Part shown: positions 44,307 through 54,500 of the stretch, in pieces | Position numbering within the stretch: the first letter of the stretch is position 1 | Layout of the letters: each line of letters starts with the position of its first letter | NCBI RefSeq assembly: GCF_001858025.1 | Contig: NZ_LZQD01000006.1 | Coordinates: 70,232 to 134,231 of the forward strand | Reading direction: 5' to 3' | Length of the DNA stretch: 64,000 nucleotides | Origin: Trichormus sp. NMC-1 | Lineage (GTDB): Bacteria > Cyanobacteriota > Cyanobacteriia > Cyanobacteriales > Nostocaceae | Translations under genes and position numbers: made by a program | Notes under the pieces: model-generated | Databases searched by the model: none | What the model was told of the DNA's origin: nothing | The model's input: only the letters and a program-made list of their open reading frames with translations

Positions 44307-45401
44307 TTAATCTAAAAACTCTCCCAAACTCGGCACATTTACCCAACTTCCTGTTTCATGAGATTGATGAGATAAATCCATTAATAATTGCGAATAAACT
44401 CCTTCTCGCAAAGATGGTGTAATTTCCTGCTTAGTTTCAATTCCTTTTACCCATTCATCAACAACACGAAGGAATGCACAAATCCGACCATCATTGTAGT
44501 GTTGGGGAAATAGTAATTGTTTAGGAATTTCTATTTCTGTTAAAGGTTGACCTGGTTGAAAACTCCAAACCCGAAAACCGTGAATATAATCTTTTTGATT
44601 ATCGTTACCTAAAATTATTGTACCTTTATCTCCATAGACTTCTACTCGATGAGTTCTTTCTGCATGAACAACTGCACTAATAGCAACTTGGCAAGGTGTG
44701 CCATTTGCTAATTCCAGAGATAATAGACAATTATCATCTGTATTTACTGCTTTTAATTCTCCATTGGCTGGGTCAATTCTTTCGGTAATTGCTGTACTCA
44801 AATGGGCGTTTAATTTGTGAACTGTTCCAAATAGCCAGTTAATATAATCAAAAGCATGGGAACCTAAAGATCCTAATGCACCACCGCCTTTTTCTTTTGC
44901 AGAATACCAATTCCAAGGACGGGAAACATCAGCGCGGGAAGCACCCAACCAATCAATTTTAATTAAGCGGATATTTCCTACATAATTTGAGGAAAGAAGT
45001 TGTGCAAAAAATTGCCATGCGGGGATAAAGCGAAATTCAAAATCTACTGTTGCAATTACACCTTTATTTTTTGCTAACTGATATAATTGTTTGGCTTCAG
45101 TTGCATTTAAAGTAATAGGTTTTTCTAGTAAGAGATGTTTACCAGCTTCTAAAACTTGTTTAGCCATTTCATAATGTAAAAATGGCGGTGTAGAAATGCT
45201 GACTGCTTGAACTTCTGATAAAGCAAGAATTTCTGTTAAGTTATCACTAGCATGGGGAATATTATTCGCTGTAGCAATAGCTTGAGCTTTTTTAATATCT
45301 CGATGATAAACAGCGACTATTTCGGTTTTGTGATGTGCTTGAAATGCGGGAATATGTACTTTTTGACCAAATCCAGTCCCGACAATTGCGACCCCAATCA
45401 T
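44307..45401 (-). CDS. Gfo/Idh/MocA family oxidoreductase (fourth of four)
   Basis: 364 residues. IGVAIVGTGFGQKVHIPAFQ is the glycine motif. LLLEKPITLNATEAKQLYQL supplies EKP, and GGGALGSLGSHAFDYINWLFG is the C-terminal catalytic helix with His. It is a predicted NAD(P)-dependent sugar dehydrogenase in the cytoplasm. It lies 41 bases downstream of the DUF1822 gene on the same strand, so it could be the last gene of the sigma-factor-DUF1822 transcript, although the functions look unrelated. Confidence 0.9.
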   Translation of the reverse strand: MIGVAIVGTGFGQKVHIPAFQAHHKTEIVAVYHRDIKKAQAIATANNIPHASDNLTEILALSEVQAVSISTPPFLHYEMAKQVLEAGKHLLLEKPITLNATEAKQLYQLAKNKGVIATVDFEFRFIPAWQFFAQLLSSNYVGNIRLIKIDWLGASRADVSRPWNWYSAKEKGGGALGSLGSHAFDYINWLFGTVHKLNAHLSTAITERIDPANGELKAVNTDDNCLLSLELANGTPCQVAISAVVHAERTHRVEVYGDKGTIILGNDNQKDYIHGFRVWSFQPGQPLTEIEIPKQLLFPQHYNDGRICAFLRVVDEWVKGIETKQEITPSLREGVYSQLLMDLSHQSHETGSWVNVPSLGEFLD

Positions 45402-45442
45402 AAGCAGTTAAAATTTTAAGTAAGAGTGCAAAAGATATATAA

Positions 45443-46585
45443 TTAAAACCTGAGAATTTCCCGGTCATAGTTTTCTGGTAAAGGTTCAATTTCCCAAACT
45501 ATGCCTTCTCCTGGTTCTAAGGCTACATCTACAAATATTGATTGTACCGCAGTTGTGGCTACTGCTTCATTATCGGGGAAAGTTTGTAAATCTTCGGTGA
45601 GAAGTCGGAGTTTAAAACCACCGGGTATGGTTGCAGCGATAGTGAGGTTACGCAATTCAAAGCGCCAAGTTTCTTCTGTTTGAGGTATGACTAGTAATTC
45701 GTATAGTTGTCCTGCAATTTCTAATTGTCGAAATAAGGTTTGTTGTGGTTGAGTTTCTGTTACACTTCTCGCACTAGCTGCACCCATTTCTAAATTCAAT
45801 TTTCCCCAACCTATATTTTCAGCAATTTCAGATACACCAGTTTCTAACCATTGTAAAATAGACCATTGTTCTGGTAGTCCTAAACGCTTTTGATATAGGC
45901 TTTTTCGCCAACCACCATTTTCAATTAATGCACCCCATAAAGGAAAAGGAATTGCTAACCGGGGGGTGATTATTTCTGGATTTGCTAACCGGGTAATTAG
46001 ATTTTGGGCTTGTGTTAGTGGTAAATCTGGTAGCGGAGTAATAGCGGTGCGTGTAATTTCGGTTGGACAAAGCTGCAATGTTAATGTTAATACATTGATA
46101 TCTTGGATTATATCACTCGCATCTAGGGCATAAGTGCGTTCGCTTGCGTCATAACTACCTTTTGTTTTAAGTTGTGCATGGGTACAATAACCCCAAATTT
46201 TCACATAACCATCTTCTGGTTCTACTTGTACAGCTAAATAATAATCTCCTCCCCAGTTTGGTATATCTACCCATTCTTGAGGTACGCGGAATTCACTCAA
46301 ATCAATTGTGTCTTGAGGAACCAAAATTAATTTTTTGGAGTCTACTATGACCGCAGTTCCATTTACAAATTCCCAAAAACTGGATAATGCTGTGGTAGTT
46401 GGCCATATCTTTGCTTGTGGTGTCAAATCTTCTTGCAACCATTGTAAGACAGCATTTAAACAAAGTTCATTAATATAAGCTTGATAGCGTGAATATGAGT
46501 TAGAAAAAGATTGATTGGGAAAACTCGCTTGCTGTCGGTTAGGAATTTCTAAAATTAAATCTGTCGGGTTCTCAAAGGTTAGCAT
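45443..46585 (-). CDS. DUF1822 family protein
   Basis: 380 residues with DUF1822 features: YINELCLNAVLQWLQEDL, WELVNGTA-like (FWEFVNGTAVIVDSKKLILVPQ), IPNWGGDYYLAVQVEPEDGYVKIWGYCTHAQLK, and a C-terminal EIAGQLYELLVIPQTEETWRFELR. It is cyanobacteria-specific, of unknown biochemical role. It typically follows a sigma-70-like gene, as here, and is often near CHASE2/CHAT, FecR and porin genes, which also occur within 13 kb. Probably soluble. Confidence 0.85.
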   Translation of the reverse strand: MLTFENPTDLILEIPNRQQASFPNQSFSNSYSRYQAYINELCLNAVLQWLQEDLTPQAKIWPTTTALSSFWEFVNGTAVIVDSKKLILVPQDTIDLSEFRVPQEWVDIPNWGGDYYLAVQVEPEDGYVKIWGYCTHAQLKTKGSYDASERTYALDASDIIQDINVLTLTLQLCPTEITRTAITPLPDLPLTQAQNLITRLANPEIITPRLAIPFPLWGALIENGGWRKSLYQKRLGLPEQWSILQWLETGVSEIAENIGWGKLNLEMGAASARSVTETQPQQTLFRQLEIAGQLYELLVIPQTEETWRFELRNLTIAATIPGGFKLRLLTEDLQTFPDNEAVATTAVQSIFVDVALEPGEGIVWEIEPLPENYDREILRF

Positions 46586-46654
46586 GATTGGGAATTTGGG
46601 ATTAAATGAATACGGATTTAATAAACCGCGTTCGCGTAGCGTCCCGTAGGGATA

Positions 46655-46698
46655 GACGCGAAGGAAGAAGGAAGAAGGAAGAAGGAAGAAGGAAGAAG
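46655..46698. repeat. Heptamer array (GGAAGAA type, about six copies)
   Basis: Tandem AGGAAGA units in the DUF1822-sigma gap. A GC-rich interspersed repeat (GTTCGCGTAGCGTCCCGTAG) precedes them. Confidence 0.85.
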
Positions 46699-46756
46699 AT
46701 ATGTAATCTTAAATTAACTGGGAATTTGAAATCAAGAGGAAAACACCAAAAGACTT

Positions 46757-47953
46757 TTACTTCTGACTCCTGACTCCTGACTCCTGAATTCTGCTGTAAT
46801 AATTTTGTAGCCATTCTTCCATTAATATACTCATATTTTTGAGTAGGTCTGAAGTGATGGAAATATGCAGGGTGTCTCGACTCCAGTTAGCTAAAGATTT
46901 TAATAAACTTTCTTGTGCTTTTTTCAGTCGTCGAGAAACGGTATATTGCTGCATTTCTAGGTGTTTGGCAATTTTGTCTTGGGTTAGCTGCTGATGGTAA
47001 TATAATTGCAATATTTGCTGTAATTGTGGTTCTATTTCGGATATTGTTGTTATTAAGACTTGATTGATTTCGCTTTGCTGGTTATTTCTGGTTGCTGCTT
47101 CTTCTTGGGCGATAATTTCGTTAACTAAAGACTCTTGTTGTAACCCCGGAAGATTATCTAACCACTCTAAAGAATCATCTCCACCTTTGGGTGTGTTGAG
47201 AGAATTGTGTGTGGGATAAAGATATTTGCGGACAGCTTTAGCAGTATTCAGCAGCCATTTTTCCAGAGTTTGGGGATTTACCTGTTGACTGCTTTGAGAA
47301 TTATAACTTTTAGCGATCGCATTCCAAGTGGCTAAATCTGGGGGAGGAAGTTGACGAGACGTACCTGTGGGAGAGGGAACATAGCACGTTTTGAAGCATT
47401 CCCAAGCCAGTGCATAACCATTCACCTCAGCGGGAGATAAACCAGCAGTTTCTAAAGACTCCAGCAACCGCTTTTTCGTGATTTTCCGCAATAATCCCCA
47501 ATCTGTGCAGATATCAACTTCATGACGTTGACGCAAAGTCTCTCGAATAGAATTACTAAAAATCGTAGTTGCGTAATTTTTGAGACTAAAGCTTTGATTT
47601 GGGTTAAAACCTTGGAAAATTTTCTCAACTTGGGAAATAGCAATTTGAAAGCAGTCTGACAGTTGATACTGCGTACTAGCAAAACTTGTAACTGTTTTTT
47701 GGGATACCCAATAACAAGATTCCTGTAAGTAAGCGGTGAGATGTTCTTTCGCTAAGGGCTGAGTTTCTGTAACCTGCCAAAACTTATACCAATATAATGC
47801 CCAGAACGATTCTGACGTTTCTTGGGGTGTGCGGTTGAGACAACTTTGCATACTGCGCCGCAGTTTTGATTCTACCGCCCAATGGTCAAAGCGATCGCTA
47901 CTAAATTGCACAAAAGTTGAAAAAATTTCAATTATGTCTTTTCGAGATTGCAT
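46757..47953 (-). CDS. Sigma-70-like regulatory protein paired with DUF1822
   Basis: 398 residues. The C-terminal region holds a sigma region-4-like helix-turn-helix (QILQLYYHQQLTQDKIAKHLEMQQYTVSRRLKKAQESLL, about residues 310-350). The N-terminal part is an extended divergent region-2-like helical domain with FSLKNYATTIFSNSIRETLRQR. It is a cyanobacterial divergent sigma factor type, transcribed ahead of DUF1822. The last residues (SRIQESGVRSQK) are encoded by GACTCCT heptamers (about 46757-46790), so the repeat has replaced the original C-terminus. Its regulon is unknown; the secreted-protein genes diverge from it. Confidence 0.82.
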   Translation of the reverse strand: MQSRKDIIEIFSTFVQFSSDRFDHWAVESKLRRSMQSCLNRTPQETSESFWALYWYKFWQVTETQPLAKEHLTAYLQESCYWVSQKTVTSFASTQYQLSDCFQIAISQVEKIFQGFNPNQSFSLKNYATTIFSNSIRETLRQRHEVDICTDWGLLRKITKKRLLESLETAGLSPAEVNGYALAWECFKTCYVPSPTGTSRQLPPPDLATWNAIAKSYNSQSSQQVNPQTLEKWLLNTAKAVRKYLYPTHNSLNTPKGGDDSLEWLDNLPGLQQESLVNEIIAQEEAATRNNQQSEINQVLITTISEIEPQLQQILQLYYHQQLTQDKIAKHLEMQQYTVSRRLKKAQESLLKSLANWSRDTLHISITSDLLKNMSILMEEWLQNYYSRIQESGVRSQK

Positions 47954-48037
47954 AAAAAATAATTACTCTACCTATAACAACAGTGAAGGCGTTGATAAAG
48001 CTTTCACAAACAAACTTTACTACAACAAAAGATAACT

Positions 48038-48829
48038 ATGTTTCGCCAAACAATAAAATCTTTAACAATTGGGACTATAACTGCCCTCACTGCTACAACT
48101 AGCACTTTAGCACAAGTACCAACATTGCAAAATTTACACATAGTTCAAAAATCCAGCTTTACCTGTGAACCTCATCTTCGTACTTACATTGTCAAACCAT
48201 TAGATAACCGTCAAGGTTTTGGTATTCGCTGCGTTAAATTTAGTGGAGGTAAATCAGGTAACACTATTCCCCGATTAGCATGGTATGGCGAAGGTAATTG
48301 GGGTGGTGCAAAATATCGTCATCTCGGACAAGCAATTTATAGAGGTTCTAATCTTTTTGGTTTTGCCTCAGATATTCATGGTAATGGCGAAGATATCAAC
48401 AATAATTTTCCCGGAAATCTCCAAATTAAAGTCATAAGTTTCTCAACAATTCGTGTTACTGGTGCATGGAATGAAGAATGGCAATTAGTTAAATCTACTC
48501 ATTACAAACCTTTGCCAAAACCAACCACTTGTGGTGGATATTTAGATGAATACAAAGTTTCTGACTTGAATGGAAATCGTCAAGGTGAAGGTTTGCGTTG
48601 CGTTCTTCGTGTCGGACCGAAAAATACAACCTGGTTTGGTAATGGTAATTGGGGAGGAACAACTTATTCCCATCTTGGAACCCGTTCCTTAAATGGTTAC
48701 GGTGCAAGTGATATTTGTGCTGCTGGTTTTGGTCCGATTTGCAACACTTTTAATTATGGTTCTTTGAAATTAAATCCTGTAAATGGTGGTTTTAATGTTA
48801 CGGGTGCTTGGAGTGAAAAGTGGCGTTAA
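48038..48829 (+). CDS. Secreted two-repeat protein of unknown function
   Basis: 263 residues. The signal peptide (TIKSLTIGTITALTATTSTLAQ) is followed by two homologous halves. Each half has a Cys near its start (TCEPHLRTYIVKP / TCGGYLDEYKVSD), then NRQGFGIRCVK / NRQGEGLRCVL, WYGEGNWGG / WFGNGNWGG, HLG and VTGAWNEEW / VTGAWSEKW. The family is not recognised. The tandem disulphide-capable architecture suggests an extracellular or periplasmic binding or matrix protein. It diverges from the sigma-like gene and precedes another secreted protein. Confidence 0.75.
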   Translation: MFRQTIKSLTIGTITALTATTSTLAQVPTLQNLHIVQKSSFTCEPHLRTYIVKPLDNRQGFGIRCVKFSGGKSGNTIPRLAWYGEGNWGGAKYRHLGQAIYRGSNLFGFASDIHGNGEDINNNFPGNLQIKVISFSTIRVTGAWNEEWQLVKSTHYKPLPKPTTCGGYLDEYKVSDLNGNRQGEGLRCVLRVGPKNTTWFGNGNWGGTTYSHLGTRSLNGYGASDICAAGFGPICNTFNYGSLKLNPVNGGFNVTGAWSEKWR

Positions 48830-48937
48830 TTAATTCATCCAATTTGGGATTTTGGATTGTGAAAAATTTAATTTAATGGATTTAGTCATTTCATCTTTTT
48901 CATTGTAGATAAACACAAATAATGGAAAGTTACTAAA

Positions 48938-49414
48938 ATGTTAAAACGTTCTTTAAATATTACGGTTGCTAGTTTAGCTTTAGCTACTGCTTTAGTTAGT
49001 CCTGCTATTGCTGCACCAGGGGATTTTGTGGGTACTTGGGTAAACAAAGATGCCAATACTCGCGGCATTACTCGCTTAGTAATTACTTCTGCTGGTAACA
49101 ATACATTAAACATTCAAGTATTCGGTCAATGTCATCCTACAGACTGTGACTGGGGAACTAAAAAATTAGTCACCTATGGACTCAATGTCCAAGACAATAA
49201 TCATACCTACGCAACAGCAAATTATAATCAAAGTTTTGCCAACTCTCTATTAACCTTTAGTTACGGTAGCAAACAAATTATGTTGCAAGGTTACACCCAA
49301 TTTATTGATAATAGCGGACGGCAAAATTATTACTCACGCGATTACTTTCAAAGGCAAAATAAAGTTCAACTTCCTGTAGATATTCGCAAGTTTCCTATTA
49401 TCCCAAATAGATAA
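48938..49414 (+). CDS. Small secreted protein (GTWVN...CHPTDCDWG type)
   Basis: 158 residues. A clear signal peptide ends AIAAPGDF. The mature part has FVGTWVNKDANTRGITRLVI and VFGQCHPTDCDWGTKKLVTYG, a pattern I recognise from small cyanobacterial secreted proteins of unknown role. It is probably a small beta-barrel with one disulphide. Its TAA stop (49412-49414) is the first triplet of a TAAGTAGGT mini-element, so the native C-terminus may have been altered by insertion. Confidence 0.75.
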   Translation: MLKRSLNITVASLALATALVSPAIAAPGDFVGTWVNKDANTRGITRLVITSAGNNTLNIQVFGQCHPTDCDWGTKKLVTYGLNVQDNNHTYATANYNQSFANSLLTFSYGSKQIMLQGYTQFIDNSGRQNYYSRDYFQRQNKVQLPVDIRKFPIIPNR

Positions 49415-49527
49415 GTAGGTTGGCGTTAAAAATTGTCGTTATGACAAGGGAACAGGGAACAGAGAAGAGGTTTTGGGCAACTTTACTTTTCGTTACATAT
49501 TTCGGTTTTTTTCCGTTCACCTACTTA
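49412..49527. mobile_element. TAAGTAGGT-family MITE-like element, complete copy
   Basis: Starts TAAGTAGGT and ends ACCTACTTA, 116 bp. Internal GTCGTTATGACAAGGGAACA is shared with 12530-12660 and 27608-27690. It has only about one and a half heptamers, so it may approximate the unexpanded form. Confidence 0.78.
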
Positions 49528-49857
49528 ATTTCTCATCTATAACAACGGAGTTAATTTGATCATGTATCCAATTAAATCTAAAATGCAAATTTAAGTTTGC
49601 TATTAGAGGATGTTTGAAAAGTATTTTTGGGAATATCAAAGCCTCTCTCCCAGAAGAGGTTTTGGGCAACTTTAGGTTTTGGGCAACTTTACTTTTCGTT
49701 ACATATTTCGGTTTTTTTCCGTTCACCTACTTAATTTCTCATCTATAACAACGGAGTTAATTTGATCATGTATCCAATTAAATCTAAAATGCAAATTTAA
49801 GTTTGCTATTAGAGGATGTTTGAAAAGTATTTTTGGGAATATCAAAGCCTCTCTCCC
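49469..49857. repeat. Direct duplication of about 183 bp at 206-bp offset
   Basis: The block starting GGTTTTGGGCAACTTTAC at 49469 recurs at 49675, and the final GCCTCTCTCCC occurs at 49641 and 49847. Both copies contain the right end of the TAAGTAGGT element and the left end of the TTAGAGGATG element. Confidence 0.85.
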
Positions 49858-49920
49858 TGTGGGGGAGAGGTTTGGAGAGGGGTTTCTAGTAGACTTTGCA
49901 ACTTTTCAAAAATCCTCTTA
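49809..49920. mobile_element. TTAGAGGATG-family MITE-like element
   Basis: TTAGAGGATGTTTGAAAAGT at the left and ACTTTTCAAAAATCCTCTTA-like sequence at the right form near-perfect inverted repeats. Inside is a CCTCTCTCCC/GGGGGAGAGG hairpin. A second, left-end-only copy lies at about 49603-49651, and another family member is at 61580-61668. Confidence 0.72.
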
Positions 49921-49944
49921 GCATCATAGCGCTAACTGCGAATT

Positions 49945-50241
49945 TTAAGGCACAAGTCTATATTCTTCTACATCACCCTTAAAAACAAACCAAGTAAAAA
50001 TAGAATCACCACCCTCTTGAGGTTTCAACTTATCCTTAAAAGTAACTTTCCAATGATCACCGCCATAATAATTAGCACTTTTAGGATCACTAGAACCCCT
50101 ATCAACAGTTGTGGCAAAATATGTCTGACCTGCTCGTGCTAAGAATGTAGGATCACTTTTTTTCAAGTCTTTAAATTGTTTTGTGCTTTGCTTAAAAGTA
50201 GTAGTACCAATATTATCCTTGATTCTTAAAATGCTAGTCAT
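49945..50241 (-). CDS. Small protein of unknown function (possible FKQS-repeat module)
   Basis: 98 residues: TTTFKQSTKQFKDLKKSDPT then AGQTYFATTV, HWKVTFKDKLK and FTWFVFKGDVEEYRLVP. It recalls a small beta module found in tandem in cyanobacterial cell-wall or peptidase proteins (TxFKQS ... HxKVxFKD ... TWYVF). That resemblance is from memory and unproven. There is no signal peptide. It lies about 190 bases downstream of the polysaccharide deacetylase gene on the same strand. Confidence 0.5.
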   Translation of the reverse strand: MTSILRIKDNIGTTTFKQSTKQFKDLKKSDPTFLARAGQTYFATTVDRGSSDPKSANYYGGDHWKVTFKDKLKPQEGGDSIFTWFVFKGDVEEYRLVP

Positions 50242-50434
50242 TGATGCATCTCCTGTAATTGTTGGTTAAACCTGGCATACTCTAGTGATTGATTTTCACA
50301 ATCAACTAATAATATTATAGCTAGATTACTTGAAATTTCACTTACATTAAAAATGTTAATATGACATTTTTTTGGAACAATGGTAGAATTGATGTATATT
50401 CATCTTCTAGTTTATATTCTATAAATTTCATTTT

Positions 50435-51337
50435 CTAACATTGCTCTTTAAAATTATTCTTCTTGTCAGGTGAAAATCTTTGAATTGCTTCTATTAACTC
50501 TTGACTGGATTTTTGTCTATTAACCATTAATCTAGGAATTTTATAATTGTCTTGTAAACAACTATAGTTTAGTAACTTATCATTATATAGATATGCAGAT
50601 AAATAATACTTATTGACATACTCAAGCACCTGTTTATTATAAGCACCATAGGGATAAGCAAGATGAGATGCTACTTTTTGTTCTGGATCTAAATCTTCTG
50701 TACATTTTCTTAGTTTAATCCTAGCTAGTAATAGTTCTCTTACAATTTCCTGCTCAGAAATTTCTGTCAAATTTTTATGATTATCTCCATGAGATTGAAT
50801 ATCAAAAAAACCTTTTTGCAAACCCACTCTTAAGTCCTGACATCCTAAGTGAGTTGAACTCATATTATCCTCATTTGCTAATGTACCTGGATTCACAAAT
50901 AAAACCACCTTAACTTTTTTGCCATATTTCTTTTCCAGTTTAGATAAAATAGGTAATAAATTTGTGTATACTGTTTTATAGCTATCATCAAATGTCAACA
51001 TAATAGCGTTCTTGTTACGATACTCATACGGTACTTCTCTAGATTTAGTGAGAAAAAAATCATATAAATCTTGGCTAGTTAAAAACCAATAATCTTGAAC
51101 TATCAAATACTCTAATAATTTTTCTAGCTCTTTTTCTTTATAGTCCATATCTAATTTTTTGAATTGACGAATATTCCTTTGAGAAACTATGCGGTGAAAT
51201 CCCAAAATAGGTATTGTCGGTGGATTATAACCAGGATTGAGTAAAGGAAACATCATTGCCATTAATAGGAACACACTGATAGGAAAGGAGTTATTTTTTG
51301 AAGAGTTACTATTTTGATCATGATTATTTTCAGTCAT
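50435..51337 (-). CDS. Membrane-anchored polysaccharide deacetylase-like protein
   Basis: About 300 residues from MTENNHDQNSNSS (an upstream ATG at 51397 is possible). One N-terminal hydrophobic segment (FPISVFLLMAMMFPLL) acts as anchor. The NodB-like domain has PILGFHRI, LTFDDSYKTVYTNLLPIL (metal-binding Asp pair) and IQSHGDNHKNL (His-x-x-x-His), then LAYPYGAYN. It is a predicted carbohydrate esterase 4 that removes N-acetyl groups from envelope or exopolysaccharide sugars outside the membrane. It points away from the caspase-WD40 gene. Confidence 0.85.
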   Translation of the reverse strand: MTENNHDQNSNSSKNNSFPISVFLLMAMMFPLLNPGYNPPTIPILGFHRIVSQRNIRQFKKLDMDYKEKELEKLLEYLIVQDYWFLTSQDLYDFFLTKSREVPYEYRNKNAIMLTFDDSYKTVYTNLLPILSKLEKKYGKKVKVVLFVNPGTLANEDNMSSTHLGCQDLRVGLQKGFFDIQSHGDNHKNLTEISEQEIVRELLLARIKLRKCTEDLDPEQKVASHLAYPYGAYNKQVLEYVNKYYLSAYLYNDKLLNYSCLQDNYKIPRLMVNRQKSSQELIEAIQRFSPDKKNNFKEQC

Positions 51338-51538
51338 TTTAAATTTGTTACCTATTTGTAAAAATGTGTGGTGATTTTGAAACCAAAAGATTACCATATA
51401 TAATACAATATTAAACTTAAAAGTAAACTTCTACGTAGTAGGTTGGGTTGACGCAAGGAAACCCAACAGTATCAAGATTTTGTTGGGTTGCGCTGTCGCT
51501 TAACCCAACCTACAATTTTTATCAAATCTTAATTTAAT

Positions 51539-54500
51539 ATGTGTCCACGCGGTGTTGCTACCAGTCAATCAAATCAAGTTCAAAAAACAATCACTGCTAA
51601 ACTGTGGTTGTTGCTAGTGGGAGTGAACCAATATCAAGATCAACAACTTCCTTCTTTACGTTATTCTGCTGTTGATTGTCAGGGATTAGCTGAAGCTTTG
51701 ACTAGTGCAACACAGCAGCAATTTTCCCAAACAGAAGTGGTAATTTTACATGATTTTACTCAACAATTGCCACTTTTAGCAACCGTTACTGCTAGCCTTA
51801 AAAAAATTACTACTACTGCTCAACCACTAGATACAATTCTCTGTTATTTTTCTGGTCATGGGATCATAAATCCTGAGACGCAGGAAGCATTTTTATGTTT
51901 AGCAGATACCCACAAAGACAACATCCAAAATACAGGGTTAGCGGTTAAAGAACTATTACAAATATTAGGTAGTAGTCAAGCAGAAAATCAGTTGATTTGG
52001 CTTGATGCTTGTCATAGCGGTGGAATGACACTGAGAGGAGTAAATCCGACACCGCAATTAGTGGAAATATTACAACAACGTGCAGCCAAAAGTAAAGGTT
52101 TTTATGCCTTACTTTCTTGTGATAGCAATCAGCAATCTTGGGAATTTAGCGAACTAGGACATGGAGTATTTACTTATTATTTAATAGAAGCTTTAAAAGG
52201 CAAGTCTGCAAATGCACAAGGGCTGATTTCTGCTGATGGAATTTACAATTACGTTTTTCACCAAACTTTACAATATATAGATAAAATTAATCAGCAATTA
52301 CGGTTAATTAATCAGCAAAAAAGAGGCAAAGGAGAAACTCAGCTTTTTAGTGAATATCCACTGCAAACGCCGAAGCGAATTGTGGAAAGTGTGGGAGAAT
52401 TAATTTTAGGAAGAATTCCCGAAATTCCTGCATCTTATCCTGCCCGAACCGCGTTAGTGATTGAAGGAAGTAGTCACTCGCAAATGACATTATATTTTAG
52501 TAAAATTTTAGCTAGTGCTGGTAATTTTGAATTACAGTATTTACCTCGTGCAGTAACTATAACATCTCAAGATGTGCAAACAGAAATTCAAGAATTTTTA
52601 AATTCAACCAGTGAACAGCAGCGCACAGCTTTATTATATTTGCGGGGACGATTAGAGAAAACTTCCACAGGTGAAGCAGCATTAATTTTATTAAAAGAAA
52701 TATGCTTGAGTCGTTCTTGGTTACGTCAACAATTACGCCATTCTCAAGTTACTCAACAAATCATTATTTTAGATTGTCCAGAAACTGCTATTTCTGCTAT
52801 TCAAGAATGGGTAGAAGATTTGCAAATCGGCACTACAAAAGGACAATGTATCATCGCTGCAAACTCTCCTAAAAATAATTCTGAACAATTCACTGAAGCG
52901 CTAATTACTACTTTAAAATCAGCATCTCAACCTGCTGGTTTATCGGTAGCTGGTTGGATTACTCAATTACAAGTATATCTAGCTGGATCTATAAATTTGC
53001 AAATTTGGCTTTCAGGTACACAGGGAGTAATAGAAATAATTCCTGCAATTAGTGGTACAAGCACTCACAAAACAGGATTAGATTTAAAAATTTGTCCTTA
53101 TCGAGGTTTACGCGCTTTTGGTGAAGAAGACGCACAATTTTTTTATGGCAGGGAATCCTTAACTCAACAATTAATTAATGAGTTAGCACATAAATCATTT
53201 TTAGCAGTAGTTGGTGCTTCTGGTAGTGGTAAATCTTCTGTAGTTCAAGCTGGATTAATTGCTAAATTGCGCTTGGGAAAACAACTACCAGGAAGTGATG
53301 ATTGGTTAATAAAAAGTTTGCGTCCTGGTTCACGTCCATTACAAACTTTATCTCAAAAACTTGCCAATGTGAAGACTACGGAAAATGAAAGTTTTAATTC
53401 TCCTCATCTTTTATTAGAAGGAGTTTTATATCAAGGTGTAGAAGGTTTTGTTTATTGGTTACGCAATCGCATAGAACCAATTATAGTTTTAGTGATTGAC
53501 CAATTTGAAGAATTATTTACTCTCGCACCCAGTGAAGATAGAAACCGATTTTTAGAATTGATTTTAGGAGCGTTAAAATATGCCCCGGATAGATTTAAAT
53601 TAGTAATTACCTTACGTGCTGATTTTATCGCCCCTTGTTTGGAAGTTGCAGAATTAGCTAATTTATTACAAAATTCTAGTGTTTTAGTTACACCAAAATT
53701 GAGTGATGATGATTATCGTCGTGTGATTGTTAATCCAGCAGAACAAGTGGGTTTAAAAGTAGAAACTGGACTGGTAGAAATTTTGTTACAAGAGTTAAAT
53801 CATTCAGCAGGAGATTTACCGTTATTAGAATTTGTTTTAGAACAGTTGTGGGAATTTCGCCAAGAAGGTGAGTTAACTTTAAAGGCTTATCAGCAGCAAG
53901 TAGCAGGAATTAAAGGTGCGTTGGAGAAGAAAGCACAAGCAGTTTATGAAAGTTTAGATCAGCCAGCGCAAGAATGTACCCGGTGGATTTTTCTTTCATT
54001 AACGCAATTGGGGGAAGGGACAGAAGATACTAGACGCAGAGTTTTAAAATCTGAGTTGGTGGTAAAGAAATATCCTGAAGAATTGATAGAAAGAACTCTA
54101 CAAGTTTTAACTACAGCGAAGTTGGTAGTGGTGAATTTAGAGGAGGAAATAGGAACTGTCAAAGGTACGGAAATACAACCACTTCCCCCAACTGGTTTGG
54201 TGACAATTGAAGTAGTCCATGAAATTTTAATCCGTCATTGGTCAACTTTGCGCTGGTGGTTAGAGGAAAATCGTAGTAAACTGCGATCGCAACGCCAAAT
54301 TGAACAAGCAGCAAGTTTATGGAAACATCACCACGAACAAGCTGATTTTTTATTGCAAGGTATCCGTTTAGCAGAAGCTGAAGAAATTTATATTAAATAC
54401 ACTGATGAATTATCAGCAGATATTCAAAACTTTATTGCTGCTTGTTTAGAAGCTAGAGAAAAACAACAACTTGAGCAAAAAAAGCGACTTAGACAAGCAC

